A stretch of DNA of 64,000 nucleotides from Marinobacter sp. DY40_1A1 (GTDB lineage Bacteria; Pseudomonadota; Gammaproteobacteria; Pseudomonadales; Oleiphilaceae): positions 186,001 through 250,000 of the forward strand of contig NZ_VCHA01000003.1 in assembly GCF_016597815.1 (NCBI RefSeq). The letters run 5' to 3'. The position numbers were made by a program, and so were the translations under genes. The notes beneath the pieces are model-generated. The model worked only from the letters and a program-made list of their open reading frames with translations, did no database searches and was not told the DNA's origin. The first letter of the stretch is position 1. Each line of letters begins with the position of its first letter. Below, one piece after another: positions 1 to 9,644 of this stretch.

Positions 1-356
1 GCGCTGGCAACTACGGCATGTGTGGCCGCGCCTACAGCCCGGATTTCCTGTGGATGTGGCCAAACGCCCGCATCTCGGTAATGGGCGGCGAACAGGCCGC
101 TGGCGTACTGGCTCAGGTTCGTCGTGATGGAATGGAACGAAAAGGCCAGGAATGGAGCGCCGAGGAAGAAGCTGCGTTCAAAAAGCCGATTACCGATACC
201 TACGAAGAACAGGGCCACCCCTACTTCGCGAGCGCCCGCCTGTGGGACGACGGCGTAATCGACCCGGCACAAACCCGGGAAGTGGTTGCCCTCAGCCTCT
301 CTGCCACCCTCAACCGGCCAGCGAAGCCCACACGCTTCGGCGTGTTCCGGATGTAA
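1..356 (+). CDS. liuB: Methylcrotonoyl-CoA carboxylase beta subunit, 3' end (partial)
   Basis: The reading frame is open from the left edge and stops at 354-356. The visible C-terminus ([32 protein letters not shown]) is typical of the carboxyltransferase beta subunit of 3-methylcrotonyl-CoA carboxylase, ending in a conserved RFGVFRM-type tail. The enzyme carboxylates 3-methylcrotonyl-CoA in leucine degradation, using carboxybiotin carried by the alpha subunit encoded at 1198-3201. The next gene starts 15 bp downstream, so this is the visible start of a liu operon; liuR and liuA would be expected to the left, outside the window. The N-terminal four fifths is missing only because of the window edge. 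Confidence 0.93.
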   Translation, partial: AGNYGMCGRAYSPDFLWMWPNARISVMGGEQAAGVLAQVRRDGMERKGQEWSAEEEAAFKKPITDTYEEQGHPYFASARLWDDGVIDPAQTREVVALSLSATLNRPAKPTRFGVFRM

Positions 357-371
357 CCGGGGAGAAGAACC

Positions 372-1196
372 ATGACAAACACCAACATTCAGAAAGTACC
401 GGAATCGGCCGTTCTACTCAACCGTCGCGCCCAGGGCGTGACCGAAGTCGTGCTGAACCGGCCCGACAAACGCAACGCCTTTGATGACGTGATCATCCAG
501 CAACTGATCAGCGCATTCACAGAAGTGGATGCCGACTCCGCAACCAAAGTGGTCATCCTGCGTTCAGAAGGTAAACACTTCTCCGCCGGGGCAGATCTTG
601 GCTGGATGCGCCGCATGGCAGACAACAGCCAGCAGGAAAATCTGGACGATTCCCGCCAACTCGCGCGCCTGATGGACTGCCTGAACCACCTCAGCAAGCC
701 CGTCATCGGCCTTGTTCAGGGTGCAGCCTACGGTGGCGCCGTCGGCCTGGCCGCCTGCTGCGACATTGTTATTGCTACAGAAACATCCAGCTTTTGCCTG
801 AGTGAGGTCAAGCTGGGCCTGATTCCCGCAGTAATCAGCCCTTATGTGGTGCGCGCTATTGGCGAACGACAGGCCCGCCGCTACTTCATTTCAGCGGAAG
901 TATTCAGTGCCCGGGAAGCCGAGCGATTCGGCCTTGTGCATAGTGTCTGCAACGACATTGACGCCATGAACGCCCGCTGTGACGAGATGCTGAAGCAGCT
1001 TGCCCAGAATGGCCCGGAAGCTATGAAAGCCGCAAAGGACCTGGTGTTTGCGGTCAGCCAAAAGCCCATCGATAGCGCTGTGATAGACGACACCGCGCAC
1101 CGCATTGCTGATATTCGCGTAGGTGAAGAAGGTCAGGAGGGGCTAAGCGCCTTCCTGAACAAACGCCGCGCCAACTGGATTCCGGAGAGCCTCTAA
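372..1196 (+). CDS. liuC: Methylglutaconyl-CoA hydratase (crotonase family)
   Basis: This 274-aa crotonase-fold protein has the oxyanion-hole segment HFSAGADLGWM and the second conserved block GAAYGGAVGLAACCDIVIA followed by SEVKLGLIPAVISPYV. Placed between the two MCC subunit genes, it most likely hydrates 3-methylglutaconyl-CoA to HMG-CoA, the step between MCC and HMG-CoA lyase. It lies 15 bp after liuB and ends 1 bp before the liuD start, so translation is probably coupled. A GGGGAGAAG ribosome-binding site precedes the ATG. Family membership is clear; substrate assignment rests on the operon. Confidence 0.93.
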   Translation: MTNTNIQKVPESAVLLNRRAQGVTEVVLNRPDKRNAFDDVIIQQLISAFTEVDADSATKVVILRSEGKHFSAGADLGWMRRMADNSQQENLDDSRQLARLMDCLNHLSKPVIGLVQGAAYGGAVGLAACCDIVIATETSSFCLSEVKLGLIPAVISPYVVRAIGERQARRYFISAEVFSAREAERFGLVHSVCNDIDAMNARCDEMLKQLAQNGPEAMKAAKDLVFAVSQKPIDSAVIDDTAHRIADIRVGEEGQEGLSAFLNKRRANWIPESL

Positions 1197-1197
1197 C

Positions 1198-3201
1198 ATG
1201 TTCAGCAAAATCCTTATTGCCAACCGGGGCGAAATCGCCTGCCGGATCATCCAGACCGCACACCGCATGGGTATCCGCTGCGTCGCTGTTTATTCCGATG
1301 CAGACGCCAACGCCCTCCACGTTTCCATGGCAGACGAAGCCTTCCACATTGGCCCGGCGCCAAGTTCGGAAAGCTATCTGCGTAGCGACAAAATCATTGA
1401 GATCGCCAAGCAGAGCGGTGCGCAAGCAATCCACCCAGGCTACGGCTTTCTTTCCGAGAACACCGGGTTTGCCGAAGCCTGTGAGGCCAACGGCATTGTC
1501 TTCATTGGCCCACCCTCGTCCGCCATTGCGGCTATGGGTTCCAAATCTGCCGCTAAAGCCATCATGGAAAAAGCTGGCGTACCACTGGTGCCCGGCTATC
1601 ACGGCGACGACCAGAGCCCCGAAACCCTGCGTGCCGAAGCTGAGAAATGCGGCTTTCCGCTGCTGTTGAAAGCGGTTGCCGGTGGTGGTGGTAAAGGCAT
1701 GCGAGTGGTTGAGAACATCGGTGAGTTTGATGATGCTCTGGCCGCTGCCAAACGCGAAGCAAAGAACGCCTTCGGCAATCCCGACATGCTGATCGAACGC
1801 TACCTGACCCAGCCACGCCACGTTGAGATTCAGGTTTTCTGCGACGAAACCGGCCAGGGTGTGTATCTGGCCGAGCGCGACTGCTCGGTTCAGCGTCGTC
1901 ACCAGAAAGTTCTGGAAGAAGCCCCGGCACCGGGCCTGAGCGAAGAAACCCGCAAAGCCATGGGCGATGCTGCTGTAAAAGCGGCCCAGGCGATCAACTA
2001 CGTAGGCGCCGGCACCGTAGAGTTTCTCTACGATGTGGACGGTTCCTTCTTCTTCATGGAAATGAACACCCGCCTGCAGGTAGAGCACCCGGTGACCGAA
2101 ATGGTGACCGGCCAGGATCTGGTGGAATGGCAGTTGAAAGTGGCCTGGGGTGAGCCCCTGCCGCTGGAACAGTCACAGGTGAAAACCCGCGGCCATGCTC
2201 TGGAAGCCCGCATTTATGCCGAAGACCCGGATCAGGATTTCCTGCCTGCCACCGGCAACCTGCGTTACCTGAGCACGCCTGACGAAAGCGCCCATGTGCG
2301 TGTCGATACCGGGGTGATCGAAGGTGATGAAATCAGCATTCATTACGACCCAATGATCGCCAAACTGATCGTGTGGGACGAAACCCGTGAGCAGGCCATC
2401 AATCGCATGGTTCAGGCTCTGGAGCACTACCGGATTGCAGGGGTGAAAACCAACATCCGCTTCCTGCACGCGCTGGCCGACTCGCAGCCCTTCCGGGAAG
2501 CCGACCTTACAACCGGGTTTATCGACAGCCACCGGGAATTACTGTTCCCGAAATCGAAGCTCGATACCCATAAAGCGCTGGTGCTGGCTGCTGGCTTTGT
2601 ATTGGAAGAACGCAAATCCGTCGAGTCTGTGAGCACAGATCCCTGGTCGCCGTTCGGCCGCCGCAACAGCTGGCGCCTGAATTCGGAATACGCTCAGCCC
2701 CTGCAGTTGCAGGTAGGCGACGAGATACACGAGCTGAAAATTCTGGAAAAGGATGATCACTACCAGGTATCCGTGGATGGCAACGTATACAACCTTACGG
2801 CCAAGCTTGAAGGCGACTCGCTTCAGGCGGTGGTCGATGGCCACACGATCAGCATTCACGGCAACTTGCACAATGATCAGCTCGTGCTCTTCTACGAAGG
2901 TGACACCTTCCAGTGCACCCTCTACCAGGAAAATCACGCACTGGAAGACATGGCTCCTGAAGGCGGACTGACGGCCCCCATGAACGGCGCAATTGTGGCG
3001 GTACAGACCAAAGTGGGCGACGCCGTTACAGCCGGCCAAACTCTGGTCATCATGGAAGCCATGAAGATGGAACACGCCATCAAGGCTCCGGCAGACGGCG
3101 TGGTCAGCGAAATCTTCTTCGCCGAAGGTGAGCAGGTTTCAGAAGGCGCGGAGCTGATTGCCATAGAGATCAACGAATCCAGCAGCGAGGAGGCAAGTTA
3201 A
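1198..3201 (+). CDS. liuD: Methylcrotonoyl-CoA carboxylase alpha subunit (biotin carboxylase plus BCCP)
   Basis: This 667-aa biotin-dependent subunit begins [17 protein letters not shown], the biotin carboxylase N-domain. The ATP-grasp glycine-rich loop [13 protein letters not shown] lies near residue 160, and [21 protein letters not shown] near 285 carries the catalytic region. The C-terminal biotinyl domain has EAMKM with the biotinylated lysine at about residue 623. It carboxylates biotin with ATP and bicarbonate and passes CO2 to the beta subunit. Length matches MccA/LiuD. Its stop TAA shares one base with the liuE ATG at 3201. The requirement for biotin is of interest because a solitary BioY transporter lies at 24721. 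Confidence 0.96.
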   Translation: MFSKILIANRGEIACRIIQTAHRMGIRCVAVYSDADANALHVSMADEAFHIGPAPSSESYLRSDKIIEIAKQSGAQAIHPGYGFLSENTGFAEACEANGIVFIGPPSSAIAAMGSKSAAKAIMEKAGVPLVPGYHGDDQSPETLRAEAEKCGFPLLLKAVAGGGGKGMRVVENIGEFDDALAAAKREAKNAFGNPDMLIERYLTQPRHVEIQVFCDETGQGVYLAERDCSVQRRHQKVLEEAPAPGLSEETRKAMGDAAVKAAQAINYVGAGTVEFLYDVDGSFFFMEMNTRLQVEHPVTEMVTGQDLVEWQLKVAWGEPLPLEQSQVKTRGHALEARIYAEDPDQDFLPATGNLRYLSTPDESAHVRVDTGVIEGDEISIHYDPMIAKLIVWDETREQAINRMVQALEHYRIAGVKTNIRFLHALADSQPFREADLTTGFIDSHRELLFPKSKLDTHKALVLAAGFVLEERKSVESVSTDPWSPFGRRNSWRLNSEYAQPLQLQVGDEIHELKILEKDDHYQVSVDGNVYNLTAKLEGDSLQAVVDGHTISIHGNLHNDQLVLFYEGDTFQCTLYQENHALEDMAPEGGLTAPMNGAIVAVQTKVGDAVTAGQTLVIMEAMKMEHAIKAPADGVVSEIFFAEGEQVSEGAELIAIEINESSSEEAS

Positions 3202-4100
3202 TGGGCTTCCCCAAACAGGCGCGACTGGTTGAAATGAGCCCCCGGGACGGTCTGCAGAATGAGTCCGGCCCGGTAATCGCCACAGACATAAAAACCGGGC
3301 TGATCGAACGGCTTGCAGAGTGCGGCCTCACCCACATTGAATCCGCCAGCTTTGTGTCACCCAAGTGGGTGCCACAAATGGGCGACGCCGCTGAGGTTAT
3401 GGCCGGCATCAAGCGCAAGGCTGGCGTTCGCTATTCGGTGCTTACCCCCAACCTCAGAGGCTTTGAAAATGCTCTGGCAGCGGGCGTGGATGAAGTAGCT
3501 GTGTTCGCTGCAGCATCAGAATCCTTCAGCCAGAAGAACATCAACTGTTCCATCGCCGAAAGCCTGGAGCGGTTTCTACCGGTGATGGAGGCCGCTCAGA
3601 AGCACAACATCCCCGTGCGCGGTTACGTCTCCACCGTATTGGGGTGCCCCTACGAAGGGGAGATTGCCCCAGAGCAGGTCGCAAAGGTGGCCAAGGATTT
3701 GGCAGACATGGGCTGCTATGAAATCTCTCTGGGCGACACCATTGGCACAGGTACGCCACTGAAAGCGAAATACATGCTTGAGGCCGTCGCCAAACACGTG
3801 CCCGTGGAGCGCCTTGCTGCACACTTCCACGACACCTATGGGCAAGCACTGGTAAACCTCTATGCAGTACTGGAAGAAGGCGTGGCTGTTTTTGATGCCT
3901 CAGTCGCCGGCTTGGGTGGTTGCCCTTATGCCAAGGGTGCCTCTGGCAACGTTGCCACCGAAGACGTTCTCTATATGCTCAACGGCCTGGGAATCAGCAC
4001 TGGCGTGGATCTGCAGAAACTGGTGGCTACCGGTACATGGATCAGCAGCCAGCTCAACCGGCGTAACGGTTCCAAAGTGGGTCAGGCGCTGCAAACCTGA
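3201..4100 (+). CDS. liuE: Hydroxymethylglutaryl-CoA lyase
   Basis: This 299-aa TIM-barrel lyase cleaves HMG-CoA to acetyl-CoA and acetoacetate, the last step of leucine degradation. It shows the N-terminal metal/substrate motif [10 protein letters not shown], the [10 protein letters not shown] block with metal-binding histidines and the HMG-CoA lyase signature [20 protein letters not shown] with its catalytic cysteine. The start overlaps the liuD stop by one base, and the ribosome-binding site GAGGAGGCAAG is inside liuD. Length is normal for the bacterial enzyme (about 300 aa). Identification is secure. Confidence 0.96.
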   Translation: MGFPKQARLVEMSPRDGLQNESGPVIATDIKTGLIERLAECGLTHIESASFVSPKWVPQMGDAAEVMAGIKRKAGVRYSVLTPNLRGFENALAAGVDEVAVFAAASESFSQKNINCSIAESLERFLPVMEAAQKHNIPVRGYVSTVLGCPYEGEIAPEQVAKVAKDLADMGCYEISLGDTIGTGTPLKAKYMLEAVAKHVPVERLAAHFHDTYGQALVNLYAVLEEGVAVFDASVAGLGGCPYAKGASGNVATEDVLYMLNGLGISTGVDLQKLVATGTWISSQLNRRNGSKVGQALQT

Positions 4101-4184
4101 GGATCTGAAACCCGCCCGAGCCAAGGCAGATGATTATCCCTGAACATTTTAGCCCTCGACGACAATAACAACCGGAGGCAAACC

Positions 4185-5870
4185 ATGAACCAGACTCTAC
4201 CAAGCTACAGCAGCGGTACCTCCAACACACCGCTGTTGGGCATGACCATCGGCGAGATGCTTGATCACACCGCCATCAAATATCCTGACACCGAAGCTCT
4301 GGTGTGCCTGCATCAGGACATTCGCTGGACCTACAAGGAGTTCCTTGCCAAGGTCAATGAGGCAGCACGGGCGTTTATCGCCATTGGCGTCAAACGTGGT
4401 GATCGCGTAGGTATCTGGGCACCCAACCGTTACGAATGGACACTTACCCAATTCGCCACTGCCAAAGTGGGCGCCATTCTGGTTAACATTAACCCGGCCT
4501 ATGGCCTGCACGAACTCGAGTACGCCATGAATCTGGCAGGCATCAGCGTGCTGGTAACGGCAGACAGTTTTAAAGCCTCAAACTACCGCCAAACACTTTA
4601 TGAATTGGCACCGGAGTTGAGGGCGAGCACCCCGGGCAAAATCAAAGCCCAGCGGGTTACTGATCTTCGTGCAGTCATCAATCTGGATACGGAAAAACAC
4701 GCCGGCATGTTGAGCTGGGCTGAGTTTGTGGGCCTTGCCAGTGAAGTTAGTCAAGATGAAGTAGACAAGGCGCAAAGCCAGCTTCAGTTCGACGACCCCA
4801 TCAATATCCAGTTCACTTCAGGCACCACCGGCAACCCCAAAGGCGCCACCCTCACCCACCACAACATCCTGAACAACGGGTTCTTTGTGGGTGAAAGCCA
4901 GAGCCTGACAGAGAAGGATCGACTGGTTATTCCAGTCCCCCTCTACCACTGCTTTGGCATGGTCATGGGCAACCTTGGCTGCATTACCCACGGCTCCATC
5001 ATGATTTACCCGGGCGAAGGCTTTGACCCAAAAGCCGTGCTGCAGGCGGTGCATCAGGAGAAGGCCACAGCGCTCTACGGCGTACCCACCATGTTCATAG
5101 CAGAACTGGCCGAGCCGGAATTTGATTCCTACCACCTGTCCACCCTGCGCACAGGCATCATGGCCGGCTCCATCTGCCCAGCGGAGGTGATGAAGAAGGT
5201 CAACACCAAGATGCACATGAAGGAGGTTCAGATTGCCTACGGCATGACCGAAACCAGCCCTGTGTCTACCCAGACCAGCTCTCTCGATCCCTTCGAGAAG
5301 CAGGTAACCACCGTTGGCCGTACCCAGCCCCATCTGGAAACCAAGATTGTCGACCCGGGAACCGGTAACGTCTTGCCCCGGGGCGAGATTGGGGAACTCT
5401 GCACTCGCGGTTACAGCGTGATGCTGAAGTACTGGAATAATGAAGAGAAGACCCGCGAAGCCATCGACGCCTCCGGCTGGATGCACACCGGTGATCTGGC
5501 CACCATGGACGACGAAGGCTATGTACAAATCGTCGGCCGCATCAAGGATATGGTGATTCGTGGTGGTGAAAACATCTACCCGAAAGAGGTTGAGGAATTT
5601 CTGTACAGCCACCCATCCATTGAGGAGGTCCAGGTAACGGGCATTCCGCACGAGACCTATGGCGAAGATTTGATCGCCTGGGTAAAGCTGCGCCCAGAGG
5701 CAGAGCCGGTAAGTGCAGACGACTTGATTGCATTCTGCAAAGGCAAGATCGCCCACTTCAAAATCCCCCGGAACTACAAGTTCGTGGAAGAATTCCCGAT
5801 GACCATCACCGGTAAGATTCAGAAGTTTAAAATGCGCGAGATTTCCATTGAGGAATTAGGGCTGAAGTAA
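4185..5870 (+). CDS. AMP-dependent acyl-CoA synthetase (liu operon)
   Basis: This 561-aa ANL-superfamily enzyme has the P-loop-like signature [18 protein letters not shown] near residue 210, the adenylate motif AYGMTETSP near 350, the hinge region [18 protein letters not shown], and the C-terminal catalytic lysine in [12 protein letters not shown]. It activates a carboxylic acid to its CoA thioester through an acyl-AMP. It follows liuE by 84 bp and is preceded by CCGGAGG, so it probably belongs to the liu operon. Activation of isovalerate, 3-methyl-branched acids or acetoacetate is plausible, but the sequence does not fix the substrate. A terminator follows directly. Confidence 0.9.
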   Translation: MNQTLPSYSSGTSNTPLLGMTIGEMLDHTAIKYPDTEALVCLHQDIRWTYKEFLAKVNEAARAFIAIGVKRGDRVGIWAPNRYEWTLTQFATAKVGAILVNINPAYGLHELEYAMNLAGISVLVTADSFKASNYRQTLYELAPELRASTPGKIKAQRVTDLRAVINLDTEKHAGMLSWAEFVGLASEVSQDEVDKAQSQLQFDDPINIQFTSGTTGNPKGATLTHHNILNNGFFVGESQSLTEKDRLVIPVPLYHCFGMVMGNLGCITHGSIMIYPGEGFDPKAVLQAVHQEKATALYGVPTMFIAELAEPEFDSYHLSTLRTGIMAGSICPAEVMKKVNTKMHMKEVQIAYGMTETSPVSTQTSSLDPFEKQVTTVGRTQPHLETKIVDPGTGNVLPRGEIGELCTRGYSVMLKYWNNEEKTREAIDASGWMHTGDLATMDDEGYVQIVGRIKDMVIRGGENIYPKEVEEFLYSHPSIEEVQVTGIPHETYGEDLIAWVKLRPEAEPVSADDLIAFCKGKIAHFKIPRNYKFVEEFPMTITGKIQKFKMREISIEELGLK

Positions 5871-5888
5871 AAGCCCCAGGCAATCGCA

Positions 5889-5927
5889 AGCCCCGGTTCT
5901 CCTTAGCTGAGCACCGGGGCTTTTTTT
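5889..5927 (+). terminator. Rho-independent terminator of the liu operon
   Basis: A perfect 9-bp stem (AGCCCCGGT / ACCGGGGCT) encloses a 15-nt loop and runs into seven T residues at 5921-5927. It begins 19 bp after the acyl-CoA synthetase stop. This is a textbook intrinsic terminator and marks the operon end. Confidence 0.93.
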
Positions 5928-5968
5928 GACCCGCCAAAATCTGTTTGACTGCTGCTCAATTTCATGAT

Positions 5969-6001
5969 GTTATCACTAGTAACATTGTTACCACCGATAA
6001 C
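5969..6001 (+). promoter_or_regulatory. Tandem GTTA-N7-TAAC operator upstream of tetR-family gene
   Basis: Two 15-bp dyads, GTTATCACTAGTAAC (5969-5983) and GTTACCACCGATAAC (5987-6001), both fit GTTA-N7-TAAC. They lie 18 bp apart centre to centre, 20 bp before the TetR start codon. The inner arms also form GTAAC-ATT-GTTAC, and the outer arms form ATGTTATC/GATAACAT. Tandem overlapping dyads next to the regulator's own gene are typical of an autoregulated TetR operator with cooperative dimers. Binding by the adjacent protein is inferred. Confidence 0.7.
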
Positions 6002-6021
6002 ATTAGCGAGCATGAATACAC

Positions 6022-6633
6022 ATGGCGAAACCTGCCTACCACCACGGTGACCTGCAGCCCCAGGCGCAGTCGCTGGCGCTGGACATACTCAGAACCCAGG
6101 GGGATGCCGCCATCAGCTTGCGCGCCCTGGCCAAGCAGCTCGGCGTGAGTGCTCCAGCGCTGTACCGGCACTTCTCAGACCGCGAAACGCTGTTGGCAGA
6201 GCTCGCTATTGAAGGGTTCGAGGCCTTGCGTGATCGGCTGCAAGCAGTAGACCAGGAGCTGCCGCGCAAGGCTTTGATCGAAATCGGGCTGGTGTACGTA
6301 GCTTTCGCCCAAGAGGAGCCCAATCTATATCGTCTTATGTTTGGCGGTCGCGTATTACCCATGGGGGCGCACCCACGCTTGGATGCGGCGGGCAAAGGGG
6401 CGTTTCAGGTTCTGGAAAACACTGTAGCCCGTGCCCGCGACCTGGGTTACCTCAAACCTTCCCCCGTTTCACTAATGACAGCCGCCGCCTGGTCTCTGGT
6501 GCATGGCCTGTCACAACTAACCATCGATGGTCATTTGCCCAGCGCAAAGGCCGAGCCCATGTTGACCGAAGGCGTTCTCAGTTTACTGCTGGACGGCACC
6601 CGGTCTGACCAACAACAATCACAACAGGATTAA
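6022..6633 (+). CDS. TetR/AcrR family transcriptional regulator
   Basis: This 203-aa protein has an N-terminal helix-turn-helix, ISLRALAKQLGVSAPALYRHF at about residues 33-52, followed by DRETLLAELA, the classic TetR pattern. The C-terminal half looks like the WHG-type ligand/dimerisation domain. It is preceded by a double GTTA-N7-TAAC dyad and followed after 4 bp by a flavoprotein gene, so it probably represses itself and that gene. No convincing Shine-Dalgarno lies before the ATG. The inducer is unknown. Confidence 0.9.
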   Translation: MAKPAYHHGDLQPQAQSLALDILRTQGDAAISLRALAKQLGVSAPALYRHFSDRETLLAELAIEGFEALRDRLQAVDQELPRKALIEIGLVYVAFAQEEPNLYRLMFGGRVLPMGAHPRLDAAGKGAFQVLENTVARARDLGYLKPSPVSLMTAAAWSLVHGLSQLTIDGHLPSAKAEPMLTEGVLSLLLDGTRSDQQQSQQD

Positions 6634-6637
6634 CTCA

Positions 6638-8263
6638 ATGAGCAGCCCAAAACCCAGTACCCTCCGAGTCGGCAAACGTTATCGTGAAAAGCGCCTGGAC
6701 GGCCCCTACGATGCCATCATCATTGGCTCCGGCATCGGCGGCCTGACCGCAGCTGCTTGCATGAGCAAGATGGGCAAAAAGGTGCTCGTTCTTGAACAGC
6801 ACTACACTGCCGGCGGATTCACCCACAGCTACGACCGTAACGGGTACGAATGGGATGTGGGCGTGCACTACATTGGTGACATGGGCGCAGACCACACACT
6901 GGGCAAGCGGTTGTTTGACCACATCACTGACAGTCAGTTGAAGTGGGCGCCAATGGACGCCAACTACGACCGTATCTACATAGGCGAAAAGTATGTGGAC
7001 CTGGTTGCCGGCCCCGAGGAATTCCGTGCCGAGCTGGTGAAAGCTTTCCCGGAAGAAGAAAGGGCCATCGATACCTACCTGGGTTATCTACGCCAGGTAT
7101 CCAAGGCCATGCCGGCGGTTGTTCTGAGCAAGGTATTGCCAAGCCTGGCTCTTGGACCACTAAGCATGCTTGCGAAACGTAAGGCGCCAGAGTTCCTTAA
7201 CAAGCCTACCCGCGAAGTACTTGAAGGCATCACCAGCAACCAGGAGCTGATTGCCGTGCTTACCGGCCAGTGGGGCGACAACGGCCTGCCACCAGCCCAA
7301 TCCAGCTTCATTGTGCACTCACTCATCGCCCGCCATTACCTGCACGGCGGCTACTACCCGATTGGTGGTGCCTCTGAAATGGCCAAGACCATTATCCCGG
7401 TAGTTCAGCAAAGCGGCGGTGAAGTCTTTACCTACGCTGATGTGACCGAGATTCTCATCGAGAAAGGCAAAGCCGTGGGCGTTCGCATGGCCGACGGTGC
7501 AGAGATTCGCTCGCCACTGATCATCAGCAACGCAGGCGTATTCAACACCTTCAACAAGCTGCTGCCAAAAGACGCGCCTGAATGGGACTACTATCAGGAC
7601 AAACTCAAAACCGTTAAGCGTTCCATGGCCAGCAATTGCCTGTACATCGGCCTGGAAGATACTGCAGAGAACCTGGGACTGCCGAAAACCAACTATTGGA
7701 TTTACCCCGGCACAGACTACGAAAAACATGTGAAAGACTTCGAGGAAGATCCGGATAACAGCGATATTTCGCTGACCTATATTTCGTTCCCCTCGGCGAA
7801 AGACCCCAGCTTTCTGGAGCGCTATCCTGGTCGCGCCACCATTGAGATTGTGGCACCCGGCCCCTTCAAGTGGTACGAGGAGTGGGCCGACAAGCCTTGG
7901 GGCAAACGCGGTGAAGACTATGAAGCCAAGAAGGAAGAGTACTCCCAGCGCCTGCTTGCGAAGCTCTACGAGAAGTTCCCGCATCTGGAAGGCAAAGTGG
8001 ATTACTACGAGCTATCCACGCCCCTGTCCACAGACTATTTCTGCCGCTACAGCGAAGGTGAAATCTATGGCCTTGACCATACTCCCGACCGCTTCGAGCA
8101 GGACTGGCTAAAGCCCAAGACCCGCATACCCGGCCTGTACCTCACCGGCCAGGACATCATGACCGCCGGAGTAGTGGGCGCCATGCTCGGCGGCCTGCTG
8201 ACAACCGTTGCTGTGAGTGGCCTTAAGGGCATTCCACTGGCGAAAAAGATGTTTGTAGGCTAA
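6638..8263 (+). CDS. FAD-dependent oxidoreductase of the retinol saturase / CrtISO-like family
   Basis: This 541-aa protein has the Rossmann motif AIIIGSGIGGLTAAACMSKMG at about residues 28-48, then LVLEQHYTAGGFTHSYDRNG and VGVHYIGDMG, as in the phytoene desaturase/retinol saturase branch of flavoproteins. The C-terminus has LYLTGQDIMTAGVVGAMLGG, the second FAD-contacting segment. Family members saturate or isomerise polyenes or other hydrophobic substrates. No carotenoid genes are nearby, so a lipid or xenobiotic alkene substrate controlled by the adjacent TetR protein is as likely as a carotenoid. It starts 4 bp after the tetR stop. Confidence 0.85.
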   Translation: MSSPKPSTLRVGKRYREKRLDGPYDAIIIGSGIGGLTAAACMSKMGKKVLVLEQHYTAGGFTHSYDRNGYEWDVGVHYIGDMGADHTLGKRLFDHITDSQLKWAPMDANYDRIYIGEKYVDLVAGPEEFRAELVKAFPEEERAIDTYLGYLRQVSKAMPAVVLSKVLPSLALGPLSMLAKRKAPEFLNKPTREVLEGITSNQELIAVLTGQWGDNGLPPAQSSFIVHSLIARHYLHGGYYPIGGASEMAKTIIPVVQQSGGEVFTYADVTEILIEKGKAVGVRMADGAEIRSPLIISNAGVFNTFNKLLPKDAPEWDYYQDKLKTVKRSMASNCLYIGLEDTAENLGLPKTNYWIYPGTDYEKHVKDFEEDPDNSDISLTYISFPSAKDPSFLERYPGRATIEIVAPGPFKWYEEWADKPWGKRGEDYEAKKEEYSQRLLAKLYEKFPHLEGKVDYYELSTPLSTDYFCRYSEGEIYGLDHTPDRFEQDWLKPKTRIPGLYLTGQDIMTAGVVGAMLGGLLTTVAVSGLKGIPLAKKMFVG

Positions 8264-8277
8264 TAACTATCAGTAAC

Positions 8278-8309
8278 TTCGGCGTCACCAAGTCAAGGGT
8301 GGCGCCGAA
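8278..8309 (+). terminator. Stem-loop downstream of the saturase-like gene
   Basis: TTCGGCG-T-CACC pairs with GGTG-G-CGCCGAA (11 bp with one mismatch) around an 8-nt loop, 14 bp after the stop codon at 8263. No T-run follows, so it may act as an RNA-stabilising or Rho-assisted end rather than a classical intrinsic terminator. Confidence 0.5.
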
Positions 8310-8342
8310 AACTGACACGCCTACTATTACTTTCGAGGCTTC

Positions 8343-9032
8343 ATGAAAACCATCGGATTAATCGGCGGAATGAGTTGGGAATCAACCCAGACCTACTACC
8401 GCCTGATCAACCAGCAAGTACGGGAACGGCTCGGTGGGCTGCACTCGGCCAAGGTTGTTCTCAACAGTCTGGATTTTGCCGAGATTGCACAACTCCAGAG
8501 TGCTGACGATTGGGTAGGGATGGAAAGACTGCTGGTGTCCGCGGCACAATCCATTAAGGCCGGTGGGGCTGATTTTCTCCTGATTTGCACCAACACCATG
8601 CACAAGGTCGCCCCGGAAGTTGAGCTGGCCAGTGGTCTGCCGCTCCTCCACATTGCAGATGCCACTGCAAAAGTGCTCATACACGATGGAATTACATCGG
8701 TAGGATTGCTTGGAACCCGGTTCACCATGGAGCAAGCTTTCTATCGCGAGCGCCTGGAAGCACAGGGGATCAATGTCATCATTCCGGATGACCACGAACG
8801 CGACACTGTGCACCGGATAATCTACGAAGAATTATGCCAGGGCATCATAAGCCCTGACTCCAAAACGGTTTACCTTGATGTCGTCGATTCACTTGCCGCT
8901 CGTGGCGCTGAGGCCGTGATTCTCGGATGCACAGAGATCGGTCTGCTGATCCAGGGCTCCGATACGCCCGTCGCGCTGTACGATACAACAGAGATCCATG
9001 CTACTCAGGCAGTGGAACTTGCCTTGATTTAG
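8343..9032 (+). CDS. Aspartate/glutamate racemase family protein (YgeA-like)
   Basis: This 229-aa protein begins MKTIGLIGGMSWEST, diagnostic of the Asp/Glu racemase family. It has both catalytic-cysteine blocks, ICTNTMHK (Cys82) and ILGCTEIGLL (Cys196), so cofactor-independent two-base racemisation chemistry is retained. Relatives include E. coli YgeA, a broad-specificity amino-acid racemase. It stands alone, 79 bp after the saturase-like gene and separated from it by a stem-loop. The substrate is not determinable from sequence. Confidence 0.88.
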   Translation: MKTIGLIGGMSWESTQTYYRLINQQVRERLGGLHSAKVVLNSLDFAEIAQLQSADDWVGMERLLVSAAQSIKAGGADFLLICTNTMHKVAPEVELASGLPLLHIADATAKVLIHDGITSVGLLGTRFTMEQAFYRERLEAQGINVIIPDDHERDTVHRIIYEELCQGIISPDSKTVYLDVVDSLAARGAEAVILGCTEIGLLIQGSDTPVALYDTTEIHATQAVELALI

Positions 9033-9097
9033 GTGATACGCAAAAGCGCATATCGTCTGCTATGCTTGCGGCAAACCCAAACAAAAAGGTATTTAAA

Positions 9098-9328
9098 ATG
9101 ACTGATACTTGGCTAACCTCGTTGATTACCGATACTCCCCAGCAAGGCTATGAGCTTGCCATCACCCTGAGCCGTCGCGGCGTGAAATACACTCAGCCGG
9201 ATATGGATACACTGAAAAAGCTAAGGCCGGAATACGCGAACTCTGCCGACGGTTTGACTGCTGCCTCCCACGTTATCGCTGTAAACTTTCAGACGGTAGC
9301 AACAGCCAACAACTATTGGCGGGGATGA
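9098..9328 (+). CDS. Small hypothetical protein (76 aa)
   Basis: The ATG at 9098 is preceded by AAAGGT 7 bp upstream, a better start than in-frame upstream codons that overlap the racemase gene. The predicted product is soluble, with one hydrophobic stretch (HVIAVNFQTVATANNYW) and no recognised domain. It is separated from the racemase stop by 65 bp. Coding status is supported only by the ribosome-binding site and length. Confidence 0.5.
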   Translation: MTDTWLTSLITDTPQQGYELAITLSRRGVKYTQPDMDTLKKLRPEYANSADGLTAASHVIAVNFQTVATANNYWRG

Positions 9329-9644
9329 CATCGGTCATTCAAGCACTCTTTCACGGTGCCCAAGAGCCATCAACTCTCGCACCGTGGGAGTAGTTTCTGA
9401 AGCCGGCAAGCTCTCATAGGTACAACCCCCGCACACTCCAACAAGATATTTGTAGCGCGCCACGCATTCTCGTGTTAAATATCGCCCGAATTCGGTCGGT
9501 TCCATAAGCTATAGCCCCACCGCCGTTTTCCAGGACAAGCCTCAAAGGAGTCGCACCCGCGGCCTTCCCTCAGCAGACCTGCACAACACCGCGTGCGTCC
9601 TGCACGTTTTGTATCCATCCCTTTTCAGTGAGGGACGTTATCCA
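9329..9644. other. 316-bp intergenic region before the polyamine ABC operon
   Basis: Apart from the possible 51-aa minus-strand frame, it holds an inverted repeat CACGGTGC (9351-9358) / GCACCGTG (9379-9386) with a 20-nt spacer. It should contain the promoter of the downstream operon, but no convincing -35/-10 pair could be assigned. GAGGGA at 9630-9635 is the ribosome-binding site that fixes the next gene's start. Confidence 0.5.
9350..9505 (-). CDS. Possible small cysteine-containing protein (51 aa)
   Basis: A short open frame on the minus strand starts at ATG 9503-9505. It reads MEPTEFGRYLTRECVARYK, then GVCGGCTYESLPASE, and ends MALGAP. The CGGC group gives it some protein-like character. 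The ribosome-binding region (GGTGGGG) is weak, the family is not recognised, and it sits in an otherwise empty 316-bp gap. Treat as a candidate only. Confidence 0.25.

Noticed and set aside
1054..2088. A 344-codon open frame antisense to liuD
   Set aside because: It mirrors the biotin carboxylase gene and has no plausible start signal or domain.
4818..5756. A 312-codon open frame antisense to the acyl-CoA synthetase
   Set aside because: The sense strand carries the full adenylate-forming enzyme with all motifs.
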